64,000 nt of DNA from Galerina marginata (GCA_023014335.1 JAECYW010000009.1:1178001-1242000); one strand, 5' to 3'. Numbered from the stretch's first letter, positions 22,780 through 34,484 are shown. Translations and numbers: made by a program. Notes: a model not told the origin generated them from the sequence alone.

Positions 22780-24490
22780 GGTTTGAATTTAGAATATCCA
22801 TACAATAGCATACAATAGGTAGGAGGTCCCCTAATCCAGGTCGGTTTAAGCGGGAGGTCTTCTGCCAGTGCCATGGAAAATTGTCAACGTTTTCGAGCGA
22901 CGCGTCTAGGCTATCCGAAGTTCCTGCTACCTGCAAACAACTTTGACTGGGGCAACTCCATCGTAACTTTGGAAAGAGGCCCGGGTTCCAAAAAAAAAAA
23001 AGAAACAAATCATGCTTTCTCGTTCACCATGACCTTGCTTCTCCCTTCAACAATGTTTTCACCCAGTGCACGACCCCCTCGCCGAATGACAACGGCAGAA
23101 GTCGCGGCTATAGCAATACACATGCCCACAATTCTGTCATTCGATTCGAGTGCTTGTAAATTATGTACTTACAAAACATGCTGATGAGCACTGAAGCTAT
23201 GCCTGCTGCAACCGAAACTCCACACCCTCCGGGAGCATCCCAACCAGAAGAACGTGAGGGATCACAGTGATATGGGCATAGGGTGAAGATCATAATTCCC
23301 AAAGCTAATTAATTGGGATTGGATTGATCAGACAATGTTCAAAGAAAGAATGAACTTCTGGCTTACCTAGCCATGTCGGAACAAAAGAGATGAAGGAGAA
23401 CAGGTGCGCCCAGACTTTGGTCAGTTTGTGGGTAGAATTTGGTCGATTGCTGTAAGTTAACCTTCAAGCGGTATGGCCGGGTATGCGTTAGCCAAAACGT
23501 GTAAGGTGGATTTATAAGAAGAATGTCGTTCGTACAAAAAAGAGACCCATAACCATGTCAGGACTGAAAAATACGCTGCTACATTCCCGATGATGCCTAG
23601 ATAAAACAGAATGTTTTAAGTCAATTATAGTCGCATAATGACTTGTACGTGGACTTGTATCGACTTACGATAATTGGGAATGAACCCGCGAACCAGTGCC
23701 ATGTAAGATCCGAGAGCGGTCTCGGCCAAAGCGAGGGCGAGAACTAAAGCTGAGGAGATTGACAAAAAAAGAAAATATGTCAATATCGTTCGATAATATG
23801 ACGGAAACGAAGAGTGGTGCTTACTGTAGAACGTCGTACGCATCTTGAAAGGGCAGCAAAGCAAAAGAGCAAAATGGTTTCAAATGATTGAGGGAAGAAA
23901 GAACAGCGATGTAGGTTCTCTCCTTTTAACATTTAAGGACGTCATCCTGGGAGACGCCTGTTAGGCTTGGCACTCGCGTAGATATGTTTCGAAGAAGACT
24001 CAGGGATCAATCGCGAAGAATGAGCACAGCCCGACGGTACCGTCACATACCAACAGCACAACGTACTTTAGGTTTTCCAGCTGAGCACGCACAGCCTTGC
24101 ACAGCGCTTGAATCGTCGGATCTACATACGCAACTGAGCTGGACGGCTAACTCGGTCACTGGGGGGCAGGTATGTGGTTCGCGTATCATACCGCGTACCA
24201 TAATCACGAGTGCCTTCCACCTAGACGAACGTCAGGCGCCAAAAAACGACGGCCCCATGCGTGTCGAGGTTACGCATATCAACATTTTCCGGCCCACTGG
24301 ATCCAGTATTTAGCTCCGATCATATCCAAATCATTCACATTTTGCCATTCCAGTTCATTTGCTCTCAGCGAGGCGTTTCGCAAATAAGAGTTCATCCGCT
24401 GAAAAGTTTCCAGACCATGAATGTTCTATGGACTGTCCTTGGGATGGGCCGTGAAGCTCTCGAGGTGGGAGGGTGCATCTGTGATTCGAG
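22780..24490. repeat. diverged tandem duplication, unit 2
   Basis: This is the second unit of the repeat described for 20560-22350. It contains membrane-protein copy 3 and, after it, the same upstream segment including GGCAGGTATGTGGTT (24165-24179) and the ATGAATGTTCTATGGA stretch. A run of twelve A lies just beyond the coding end, near 22990-23001. Confidence 0.75.
23010..23843 (-). CDS. small four-helix membrane protein, copy 3
   Basis: Tandem paralog of copy 2. It starts MRTTFYS. The second exon encodes ALVLALALAETALGSYMALV. The third includes the block corresponding to IFGKLA, here IIGNVAAYFSVLTWLWVSFL. A further exon encodes LGIMIFTLCPYHCDPSRSSG and GVSVAAGIASVLISMF. The last exon encodes ATSAVVIRRGGRALGENIVE and ends VNEKA. 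Exon junctions and the stop position align with copy 2. The first cytosolic residues are two amino acids shorter. No enzymatic motif is visible. Topology suggests a plasma-membrane or endomembrane tetraspan-like protein, but this is inference. Confidence 0.68.
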
Positions 24491-25145
24491 TACTACTGTA
24501 AGAATTGTCATCAGTGTCATCCCTCACGCTGAGATGGCCAAGGGAAAAGAGTATTACTTGCGGCGGGATACAATCGTACACCTTGCTTTGCCATAGTCAC
24601 ACATGTTCATCAAACCAGCAGCAAATTGATAACATAATGGACTGATGTTGACGGATATAAGCTTTCAGATACGGATCGCGAAGAACAAGCGCCAGTCATC
24701 TGGCCTACCGTCAATTGCAAGGAGGTTCAGCTGGAAGTAGAATTCTCGAACTATCGATATCGAGACCCGAGATTTAGCCATGGTCTGCATGGAAAGGCCT
24801 GTCAGACATGTTGAAAACGTTGTTACGGTCTTCGAAAGTAAGCAGCTGAACGATTTTCTCGAAGAAGTAGCGCTCAGTCAAAGTAAAGATAGAAAGACCA
24901 AACTCTGCAAAAATCTCGGATCAGGAAATTTCGGCCGTTCGGCCGTTCGACGATTGATCGAATTTCCTAAAACGGGTACCGTCATCTTGCCTCTCTGGCG
25001 CTTACTCCCTTGACTCGCCGTTGCATAGACTCATCAGCTTCAAAGTTTCAGATTGCCGTGCCATGACTCAATGATCTTACATTTATACGGACTCTTAGTG
25101 TGGTCTTCCCCTCCACATTGACGAGCTACTTACAACCACCCCGCC
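24491..25145. other. intergenic with unexplained short frames
   Basis: A plus-strand stretch without an initiator Met (about 24640-24810) reads DGYKLSDTDREEQAPVIWPT and then VQLEVEFSNYRYRDPRF. A 77-codon frame at 24780-25013 overlaps it in another frame (VVTVFESKQLNDFLEEVALS). The composition looks protein-like, so this may be a broken gene, but I cannot assign a family. The right end is the promoter of the next gene copy. Confidence 0.3.
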
Positions 25146-25780
25146 ATGAATCCAGCTTATCTGGACAAGAGTGAGTGATGCCCGTTGTTTCCGTTCTTTA
25201 CGAGTGCTGAGCGTTTCCTGCCGAGGTCGTAGACCTGAGCGACGCCGAGCTCCCCGAGACCCTCTACTCGGAGCTCAGCAACAACTCGGACGCCCACACC
25301 GTAGTCGCCCCCAACCTGATCTCTAAGTATGAGATGAACTTCTGGTACCACGGCCTCTCCAGCAGACCTCCCAAGCTCTTGTGGCGTTCTGATCTTGAGA
25401 CCAACCCCTTCCCCATCCCCCCACCTGGAACCGACTTCTCCAAGATCCCCTATAAGACTGCCCACGGCGTCTTCAACACGCCGCTCAACAAGGTGTGGGA
25501 CGATCCCGTCGCTCCACGTATTCTGGCGTCGATAAAGGCCCGCGGCCTCAAGTACTCCGCGCTCATGACGGCTCGCTTTTGGACCGCCGAGGAGGGCAAG
25601 GACGACGAAACTTGCGGCCCCATCGTTGTGTGGATTGCCGTTCGTCCCGACACCACCAATGCCGCGGCCGTTCGCAATGCCACACCAGACATCCTCCGCA
25701 TCCTCGCTGATGTCCAGATCACCGATGTTGTCGTCGAGTGGCATGAGTCGTCGATCGTCAGGCTGGAAGATAATCCGTAG
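25146..25780 (+). pseudogene. degenerate copy of an agaricomycete gene family of unknown function
   Basis: Paralog of the gene at 26065. Exon 1 (ATGAATCCAGCTTATC...) and its GTGAGTG donor are kept. The acceptor region, CCCCAGAGGTC in the intact copy, is CTGCCGAGGTC here, so the in-frame AG is lost. Compared with the other copy, about 300 bp between the two GCCGAG-containing spots is missing, joining DLSDAEL directly to PETLYSELSNNSDAH. The remaining frame is open and well conserved: FWYHGLSS, WRSDLETNPFPIPPPGTDFS, VVWIAVRPDTTNAAAV and DILRILADVQITDVVVEWHE. A shortened protein from Met at 25334 is conceivable. Confidence 0.65.
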
Positions 25781-26064
25781 TGTACTGAATTCCCCAGCCT
25801 GTTTACCATCTAAAATCATGGTCGTGTACTTTTTTCCGCTTTCATATATTCCTTGCACTCCAGTCAGTTTTCTATAGCTCAGACTCATCGGCTTCAGAGT
25901 TTCAGATTGCCGTGCCATGACTCAATGACCCAATCTGAGTCTTACATTCATGCGGACTCTGACTCCGAAGATAACTGTGCAGAAGTCATAATGTAGTTTT
26001 CCCCTCCCTCAACTCATCCCCATCGACGAACTACTAACTCGCGCTTTCTTACTACCACCTCGCC

Positions 26065-26979
26065 ATGGATCCAGCCTATGAGAACAAGAGTGAGTGGCAC
26101 CCATTGTTCCCCTTCATCACGAGTGCTGAGCGATTCCCCAGAGGTCATCGACCTGAGCGACGCCGAGCTCATTGCCCTCGGCTTCCAGGGCGAAAGTGAG
26201 CCCTTTCGTCATTACATTACACACCTCCATTGTCTCACTCATTATTGCCCATCCACCTTGTAGACGTTCACCCGGAAGTCAAAGATATCGTCGACAAGGT
26301 GAGGGCAAGCCCCAAATACCTAGGCAGTAAATCTCTCCATCTTCATGCTCCCACTTACTCACACCTACTTCCACTTTCAGCAGTGACCTGTTCTATGGTC
26401 GACTCTCTCAGACGCAGCGTTAGTCGGCCTCCCACATCCACCGTCAGCGAGGCCGAGACTCTCTACTTGGAGCTCAGCAACGACCCGGACGCCCACACCG
26501 TCATCGCCCCCGACCTGATCTCCAAGTATGAGATGAACTTCTGGTACCACGGCCTCTCCACCAACCCGCCAAAGCTCATGTGGCGTTCCGATCTCGAGAC
26601 CAACCCCTTCCCCATCCCCCCACCTGGAACCGACTTCTCCAAGATCCCCTACAAGACTGCCCACGGCGTCTTCAACACACCGCTTAACCACGTCTGGGGT
26701 GATCCCGTCGTTCCTCGGATCATGGCGTCGATGGGGGCCCGCGGCCTCAAGTGCTCCATGCTCATGACAACTCGCTTCTCGACCGTCGAGGAGGGCAAGG
26801 ACGAATCTCTAGGCCCTATTGTTGTGTGGATTGCCGTTCGTCCCAACACCACTAATGCCGCGGCCGTTCGCGATGCCACGCCTGACATTCTCCGCATCCT
26901 CGCTGACGTCGAGATCACCGATGTCGTCGTCGAGTGGTACGAGGGGTCGGTCGAGAGGATGGTAGATGTTCGACCGTGA
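26065..26979 (+). CDS. agaricomycete-specific protein of unknown function
   Basis: Intact four-exon reading: 26065-26089, 26142-26195, 26264-26336 and 26384-26979, all with GT-AG introns. The protein starts MDPAYENK, continues VIDLSDAELIALGFQGE, NVHPEVKDIVDKVRAS and then a long exon with FWYHGLSTNPPKLMWRSDLE, NPFPIPPPGTDFSKIPYKTA, VVWIAVRPNTTNAAAVRDAT and ILADVEITDVVVEWYEGSVE. From recollection, relatives in other mushrooms continue past this point with a longer C-terminal part. Here the frame stops soon after VERMVDVRP. Pieces resembling that C-terminal part lie at 27440-27960. The gene may thus be a 3'-truncated member. No function is assigned. Confidence 0.65.
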
Positions 26980-27439
26980 CTTGCTTCGGGAGATATGTGG
27001 AGTTAAGAATGCAGCCCCCGATCGCTGAATATGAGGGCGGCTGAGTGGGCATGAGGTGTGTGCAGACTGAACCCAGTTAACTCATTGATGGCTTACTTAC
27101 ATTTACCTAGATTTTGCTCTAACAGGATTTCCCACTTCCTTGCTCTCTTGTTAGAAGTTGTATTGTTGGGTCGCCAATCATCATAGAACATTGAACTTGA
27201 CGTTGGAGAATTTTGCATTATTGTTCTTAAATAATCATAACTATCTCACTGTTTCAGAGTCTAGACCAACACCTTGAATCGGACAGTATCTCTATCCTCC
27301 TGGGTTGATAGGCCAATGCAGGTCCACGTCCACTTCGACCGCCATGGATACTCTGGACCACCTGCATCTCGTCAATGTGCCCGCACGCGAGCTACACTGC
27401 CTGTAACTTAAGACTGATCTCACTTGATAAGTACAAGGG

Positions 27440-27960
27440 CTCGCATGAAAGTTCTGTTCCAGCTGGCAAGATACCAATGGCCGTAGGCTCGGTGTTGTCG
27501 ACTGGGCTCCTAAAATCTCTGTTGGGGTCCACGACCGCCACTACACTCGCGATATCACTACGTTCGTGATCAATGGGGAGAAAGTCGAGAATTTTGAGCA
27601 TAACATTATTGGTCTGAGTGCGTTGCGCTCCGTTTCCCCCTTCACTCCAATTTCGCTTACTAATATTCAACTCTTCAGGGGACCAATACACTGCCGGTCA
27701 GCTTGAGGATCTCTTCCGGCCCACCGCTGCTGTTCGCAAGGCCAGGATGATCCCATCCGACCTCCAGCTCTTCGTCCGTCGCGCTCTTACTCACCACTTC
27801 GTCAATCCCGACACGGAGGACAAGAATGGCAAGCCCCTCGGGATTTTTCCTGTTCACAAAGTGCACTCCCTGTTGACTGCATTCTTAGAATTGAAGGTTT
27901 TCGAAAGCCGTGCCACAATAGAGGTCTTGTCCTGCCTGGTCGCACCCGCGCTTTTTTAGA
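27440..27960 (+). pseudogene. C-terminal fragment of the same unknown family
   Basis: The plus strand reads DTNGRRLGVVDWAPKISVGV, HDRHYTRDITTFVINGEKVE and NFEHNIIGL. After an intron-like gap ending in TTCAG it reads QYTAGQLEDLFRPTAAVRKA, then MIPSDLQLFVRRALTHHFVN and PDTEDKNGKPLGI. The blocks are coherent and joined by a plausible intron, but no start and no connection to the upstream gene can be seen, and the frame then decays. I recall these motifs from the C-terminal half of the family that the 25.1 and 26.1 kb copies represent. That is memory, not a search. Confidence 0.5.
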
Positions 27961-28220
27961 GTCGAAACTGTATTCATCAATACCCTTTTATGGGTTATGA
28001 GGTCAGTTTTGGTGTAAACTCCGGTTTAGTAGCTTTTCGAACTCGTAGACTATATTATGGGGGTGTAGTATGCTTACACCAGATATGGGTTATGACAGGT
28101 TCGACTGGATATAAAAAACCAGTGAGAAAAGGAACTGGACCGTTGTCGGCACGCCTTCCGACCTCCTCCGCGATAACAGAGATCCGAGTTGAAGGCGAGG
28201 CTACTTGAAATCCAACGGCC

Positions 28221-29400
28221 ATGTCCTCCATTAGCAGCGGTGTATTCGCAAACCCAGCACTCAATGCGCAGCTAGATAATTCTTTATATTCTCTTGACGC
28301 GGAAGAGCGTGACTTTTTCCAGCAACTCACTGGCATCCAGGACGAAGATGCTTTACGAGAACATATCCTCGCGGTACAAGCCAAAGCTTATGAGGTATGT
28401 GGACCACTGACATCGATCACTTTCGTCATTAACCACGATATCTGTCAGGTTTATAGCTATCCTTGCATTCGTCGTTTCGCTTTCATAAGGCGTGTCTAAT
28501 CGCTGTGTCGTTCTCTTCTTTTGTTTAATCCATTCATTCATCAGGCTCAAGATTGCCCGCTTACCTGGCTATAAACATGCGCTGAAGTTGCTTCAGGACC
28601 ACAAGGATCCCATTTTGCTTGACATCGGGTGCTGCTGTGCGCGTTCTTCCAGTCTCTTGTCTTCGCATCCCTCTGATCTTCGCACACTATTCCTATTACA
28701 GTTGGAAACGACGCGCGAAAAGCCGTCATTGATGGTTGGCCCGTCCATAATGTCGTCGCTTCCGACCTCCAACAAGGTTCGCCCATCCCTTCCGAACACT
28801 TAATCAATCCTATCCTCATAAGTGCATTCCACAGGCTTCTGGGAATGCGGGCATGAGCTATTCAAATCCACGCCAGAGACCTTCCCAGCTACTTTCATTC
28901 CAGGAGACATCTTCGACCCCGCCGTGTTCACAGAGACACCCCAGCCCTCGTCGAGTGTACCACTAGTACTGCCTCCCTTGAACACCCTGACCTCCCTAAC
29001 TCCCCTGACACACCGCATCTCCGCGATACACGCCTCCGCCTTGTTCCATCTCTTCCCAGAAGCGCGCCAGCTCGAGCTCGCACGCCGCCTCGCCGCGCTC
29101 CTTCGCCCGGAGAAAGGGTCGATCATTTTCGGACAGCACGCTTCGAAGCAGGAGAAAGGCGTCCTCGTCGTTTCCGGGCAGATCGTGAATGGGCAACCGG
29201 TGCATGTGTTCTGCCATTCCCCAGAGAGCTGGAGGGAAATGTGGACGAGGGAGGTGTTTGGGCCTGATAGTGGTATGGGGGTGGAGGTGGAGGTGGAAGC
29301 GGAGCTGGTAGAGCACAATATTCCGGATATGGTGGATGGTACGGCGGCTTTGGAACACGACGGGTTGTGGTTTATGAATTGGGCTGTGAGGGTTGTGTGA
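28221..29400 (+). CDS. class I SAM-dependent methyltransferase (AusD-like)
   Basis: Spliced exons give a protein of about 270 residues. The N-terminus is SSISSGVFANPALNAQLDNS. It continues YSYPCIRRFAFIRLKIARLP, and motif I appears as LLDIGCCFGNDARKAVIDGW. After that come VVASDLQQGFWECGHELF, ISAIHASALFHLFPEARQLE and a late IIFGQHASKQ strand. The order 'YPCIR-F ... LDxGCCFG ... DL' is typical of fungal AusD-type methyltransferases, some of which act in secondary metabolism. The substrate cannot be read from sequence. No biosynthetic partner genes are adjacent. The second intron (28490-28544) appears to use a GC donor. Other introns lie at about 28395-28449 and two further sites near 28635 and 28775. 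Confidence 0.75.
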
Positions 29401-30489
29401 GATGCATGGATAAGGTGCAAATCTTATGCGTTTTTGAATTCTATCCTAAACTGATTGGCATCTAGAATTCTTCTGCGTTTATGGTAGATTCCCTCTGAGA
29501 TACATAGGAATGAATAAGTTGAGCAAGCGGTTGTTATTTTAAGATTTACCACTCACTGGCAGCATTGCACATTTGCAGCGCATCTCGATGCGCTTCTAGA
29601 TTCCGGTAGGTATATCGTCTTTTTTACATCAAGTTCACACATTTCTTGCAGCACCCCAAAGCGAGTCGCAATCACTCTCAAGGCACCCGACGAGCAATCT
29701 TGTACTCTAATCCTTGAGTAATAAGCCTAGTAAGGGTTTGGGTTCAGCTTGTATTTTTCATCTGCTTCTCGTATTGTCAGTCCAGACACAGGTCTCGATT
29801 CTCGATTTGCTGCGAAATGTTTGTCCCTTTATTCAATCCTTTCATGCTAGTAGCTGACAATCTTTGTTTTTAGTATGGAAAGCTGGAGCACCGTGCTCTA
29901 AAGTCATAGCTAAACAGACCGCATAAAACGTGGCTCACGATGCGAGGGACATAGGATGGCAGGACATCTAACATCGACACTGCCTGATACTTTTTGACTT
30001 GGTTCTTGCATTTATCTGGTGGAAGCAATTTTGTTGGGAGTAATTCAAGAGATGATGTTACATATTCATCCTATTTCATAGCAAAGCTCCTGCCCAAGTA
30101 GTCGGTGTTATATAAAACTTGATATACATACCACTGCGAGTCCCAAATTGGTCCCAAAGCACACTGGGATGCCCTCAGTACAAAATCTGTAGTGGTCAGA
30201 CAACTTGAAATTGGAACAAAGATATTCCAAAGGATGCATGTATTCAAGATTCGGCACGGGAGCGAGCGATTTTTTAGCGCTCATTCACAAAAGCAAAGAA
30301 AAGGTAGAGACCAAGGTTGAGTAACGAGTCCGGTCCTCCTTCCAAGTCGGGAACCACGGTGTCAATACGATTATATAATCAAACATATATTTCCTCCTTG
30401 CCCCTCCTTTCTGAACCACAACCCGCAGCGAGCTTCCAGGCGTCTAACGGTTCTGTCCTCCCGACATTGCCTTCCTCAGGAAGCCAAGA
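29401..30489. other. 1.1 kb intergenic, LCB1 promoter side
   Basis: No gene, repeat or RNA is recognised. A pyrimidine-rich stretch just before 30490 (CCTCCTTGCCCCTCCTTTC and following) is typical of fungal core promoters and 5' leaders. Confidence 0.5.
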
Positions 30490-32373
30490 ATGACCACCAC
30501 ATCCGCGTCTTTAGCGCCTCTTTTCTCCTTCTTAGAATACTCCCTGACCACAGCTCAAACGACCTTCGACAAACTCCCCGGTTCAGCAGTCATCCAGCGG
30601 TATGTGAAGAGCTCGCACCAGAACGACCCAGGGCGTACCTTGTTGGAGCTTATACTCGTCATATTCGCTATTCGAACGCTTCTGCAGTCGCGTACGCGGG
30701 CGGATAGGAATGGGAAGCATTTTATCCAGTTCAGTGACAAGGTAAGTTCTGTGCGTTCTTTTACTCACTAACCACGACTTTATTAACCGGACCTCACAGG
30801 AAATCGACGAACTAGTAGACGAATGGATCCCAGAACCGCTAGGCCAGCCTCTGACACCGACAGAGGCGTCTGACCTCGCTGCAGTTCCTGTCATCGCTGG
30901 CCCGAACGGGCCTAAGCCGAAACTGCTCGCGACGGGGAAGACGGCTGTCAACCTCGCGAGCTACAACTTTACGGGCCTGGCGGGGAACGAGCACATCAAG
31001 CAGCGCGCTGTGGAGACGCTCCGGAAGTATGGGCTGGGCAGCTGCGGTCCTCCTGGGTTTTACGGCACTCTGGGTACGTCACACGCTGTTTTGTTTTTCG
31101 TTTCTTTTCGTTCGTGGCTCATTGGGGTGTTCAATCAGACGTTCATATGGACCTGGAGAACGACATTGCGGACTTTTTGGGCACGGAGGCTGCTATCCTG
31201 TACTCTCAGGGGTTCTCCACCATCTCCTCTGTCATTCCGGCTTTTTGTAAACGTGGTGACATAATCGTCGCTGACCGCGCCGTCAACTTTGCCATCCAGA
31301 AGGGTATTCAGATCTCGCGTTCGACTGTGCGCTGGTTCGACCACAATGACCTGGCTAGTCTTGAGGAGGTCCTGGTTAGTATAGAGAAGGAGAGGAAGAA
31401 ACGCCGTGGACCGCTTACTAGAAGGTTTATCGTTACGGAGGGTATTTTCCAGAAAGATGGTGCGATGGTTGATTTGCCTAAACTTGTTCGTGTTTTTCCT
31501 CGCAGTTTACTCTGTGTCAAACTGACATTCGTTAAGATTGAGCTCAAGTACAAGTACAAATATCGTCTGATTTTGGACGAGACCTACTCGTTTGGAGTTG
31601 TGGGCAGGACTGGTCGCGGCCTTACAGAGCTCTATAACGTACCTGTGCGTACCCCCGTCCTAATATTTCTGATTTCTGAATCAAGCTGACCACTCGAACA
31701 GGCTTCCAAGGTCGACATGCTCTTGGGCTCCTGTGCTACCGGGCTCGCCTCTGGTGGAGGTTTTTGCGCCGGCTCACGCACAGTGGTCGACCACCAACGT
31801 ATCAACGGGCCCTCGTTCGTCTTCTCCGCCTCCATGCCCGCACTCCTCGCAGTCAGTGCCTCAGAAGGCATCAACATCATGCGGAACACCCCCTCCATCT
31901 TCGAGGCCCTCCAAGAAAACGTCCGCGCCGCCCGTGGCATCCTCGACAGGGTAGACTGCATCACCATCCCATCGCACGCCGTCTCGCCCGTCATCCACAT
32001 CTACGTGAAGCAGCAGCAGCTCCCCGGCGCGACGCCCTCGCTGCTGCCGGCCCCGCCGCCGCTGTCGGCGTCCGTCTCTGCGTCGTCGCATACGAGCTCG
32101 TCGAAGCACCACCGCACACCGCATTCGGCGAAAGACGCGGTGCGCGAGTCGGAGTATGATGCGGAGGAGAGGCTGTTGCAGGAGGTGGTGGAGGAGACGC
32201 TGGCGCAGGGTGTGATGGTCACAAGGGCGAAGAGGCTGAAGGGCCAGGAGATCGTTGAGCCTCGGCCGAGTATTAGGTTGGCGCTTTCGAGTGGGTTGAC
32301 GAGGAAGGAGACGGAGAAGGCCGTGGGGGTGTTGAAGACGGTGCTTGTGAAGGTGTTGGGTAAGAGGCGGTGA
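30490..32373 (+). CDS. LCB1: serine palmitoyltransferase subunit 1 (LCB1)
   Basis: Non-catalytic partner of Lcb2 in the ER enzyme that condenses serine and palmitoyl-CoA, the first step of sphingolipid synthesis. The N-terminus has a membrane segment ([15 protein letters not shown]). The alpha-oxoamine synthase fold follows: [69 protein letters not shown] and [20 protein letters not shown]. The place of the PLP lysine of Lcb2 reads [19 protein letters not shown], without Lys, as expected for LCB1. Introns are at about 30742-30799, 31073-31137, 31484-31535 and 31646-31701. Between VIHIYVKQ and the last helices there is a Ser/Pro/His-rich insertion (about residues 400-445). The neighbour CSN1 lies 170 bp downstream in the same direction. 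Confidence 0.93.
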
Positions 32374-32543
32374 TTTTTTACAATTAGAGGCTAGACTGGA
32401 TATTTCTTATCTTACTATTATCTATATTTTTCTAATCTGTTTTCCAATTACTTGCTATTATACCCGAACTGGTGGATTGAGCTTGATGAAAGACTTTGTG
32501 GCGATCAGGTTATGTAATTAGACAACTTGACCTCTACCACAAC

Positions 32544-34484
32544 ATGGATATCGATCGCATAGAAGAAAGCCAAAGCCAGCAGGCCACGACGTCGTCAAGA
32601 AGAATTGTCCTCCCAGTCGACGATGCCCATCCATTCGATCTCGACGGCTACATCTCCAACTATTCAGGTACTGCACCTCACACACAACTGAGCACCCAAC
32701 TGAATCGAACGAATACACAGGGCGCACCGCCATCGACAGGCTCATATACATCATGGTGCTCTGCCCATCCATAGCGCCCGAGGCCTTCCAGCTGTGCGTG
32801 CAGCACATCCACCAGTCGCGCGACCCCTCGCTGTACCAGAACCTGTACCAGGCGTACGAGCAGCTCGCCTCGAACCCGGATGTCTCGGTGCCGAACATGA
32901 TGGACCTCGCTGGGCTGGACACCAAGTGGGCGGACGAGATGATGGCGAAGAACCAGGCGGATCGGGTGAAGCTTGAGGTTGAGCTGAAGACGTATAGTAA
33001 TAACATGATCAAGGAGAGCATTCGCGTATGTGTCTTGCTTGTCTTGTCTACTCTGATTTTTCTGATCTAAAAGGATGGTGTTAGATGGCCCATCGCGATC
33101 TGGGCGATTTCTATCGCGCCACGGGCGACTATGGAACGTCGTTGAAACATTACACAAAATCGCGCGAGTTCTGCACGACGAGCCAGCACGTTCTCGATAT
33201 GTGCATGTCTATCTTGGAGGTATGACCAACAATCACACTCAAGACACCGTACTAACCTCTTTCTCTCCTTGTTCATCCACCCCCCACCCCCAGCTTTTGA
33301 TCGAACAAAGAAACTACTCCCACCTCACCACATACGTCTTCAAAGCCGACGCCGCACTCGACGCTGCCACAGCCGCCACCGCACCGCCGCCTGCAAGCAC
33401 CACCGGCGCACCCACCCCGACCGCCACCGCCGGCGCCAAAAAGAAATCAGCAGAGCGCGACAACGTGCAGGCCAAACTCGACCTCGCCACTGCGCTCTCC
33501 CATCTCGGCCAGGGAAACTACGAGAAAGCGGCGTATTCGTTCTTGAAGATCGGGCCTACTAAAGATCTGGGGGAGTGGGCTGGGAAGGTCAGCCTTTTAA
33601 AAATTCTGGAAGAAAATGAAACGATTGACGATTTATGTTGCGACTCTAGCTCATAGCACCTGGCGATATCGCGATCTACGGAACGCTCTGCGCGTTGGCC
33701 ACCTTCTCTCGCTCGGCCGTAAAGTCGAGGATCCTCGAAAACTCGATTTTTGGAGCATACATCGAGCAGGAACCCTACATCCGAGAACTCATCGAAGCAT
33801 ACATGAACAGCAACTTCAAAACCGTGCTCGAGCTCCTCAACCGATACTCCGTCAGTTACCTCCCCCCCTCCATCCCATCCCAACCTATTCTAATTCCTAA
33901 CCTAACCACACTATCTGATTTTTTTGATTACCCAGACCCGACACTACGCAGACATCCACATCTCCCAACACGTGCACGACCTCACCTCTCTAATCAGGAA
34001 CAGCGCCGTCGTGCTGTACTTCCAGCCGTTCGCCTCGATCAAGCTCGACCGCATGAGCGCTGCGTTCGGGTGGTCTATCGAGGAGGTCGAGTACCACGTC
34101 GTCAACCTGATACAGGCGGGCGATATCCAGGGTCGCGTGGACAGTCAGAATAAGGTGTGTCGATTTTTGCTGTCGTTTGTCTTGGATAAATCTAATTGTT
34201 CTTGATTTTTTTTTGGGGAATAGATATTGAAAGCGAAGAAAACAGACTACCGTGACGAGCTGTTCGCGCGCACCATCAAGGCAGGGGCGGAGATCCAGGC
34301 TGCGAATCGGAAGCTGCTCCTGCGGATGCGACTGTCAGTGTTTTCCCTCTCTTGTTGTCGGCGTACATTCATTTCACTCATACTCTACTTTCGGATATGC
34401 AGGCAACAAGCCGACCTGATCGTGAAGCCTCCCAAAGGCTCGCAGCATGCCATGATGTCAGAGTTTTACGCTGGCGGAGAGTAG
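32544..34484 (+). CDS. CSN1: COP9 signalosome subunit 1
   Basis: Scaffold subunit of the COP9 signalosome, which removes Nedd8 from cullins and thereby controls SCF-type ligases; nuclear and cytosolic. It starts [20 protein letters not shown] and [19 protein letters not shown]. Helical repeats follow ([40 protein letters not shown]). The PCI domain comes next: [60 protein letters not shown] and [19 protein letters not shown]. The C-terminus is [13 protein letters not shown] ... [19 protein letters not shown]. Seven or so short introns occur. An Ala/Thr/Pro-rich insert of about 35 residues lies between helices (near 33355-33460). The start follows LCB1 by 170 bp. Confidence 0.92.

Noticed and set aside
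22990..23001. Run of twelve A as a retroelement tail
   Set aside because: No element body or target duplication is seen next to it. The corresponding place in the other duplication unit has a shorter interrupted run, so this is more likely simple slippage.
25157..25918. 253-codon minus-strand open frame
   Set aside because: It is antisense to the conserved plus-strand family member. The plus strand has paralogous conservation and splice sites, so the minus frame is a composition shadow.
28800..29420. 206-codon minus-strand frame
   Set aside because: Antisense to the methyltransferase C-terminal exon, which carries the recognisable motifs.
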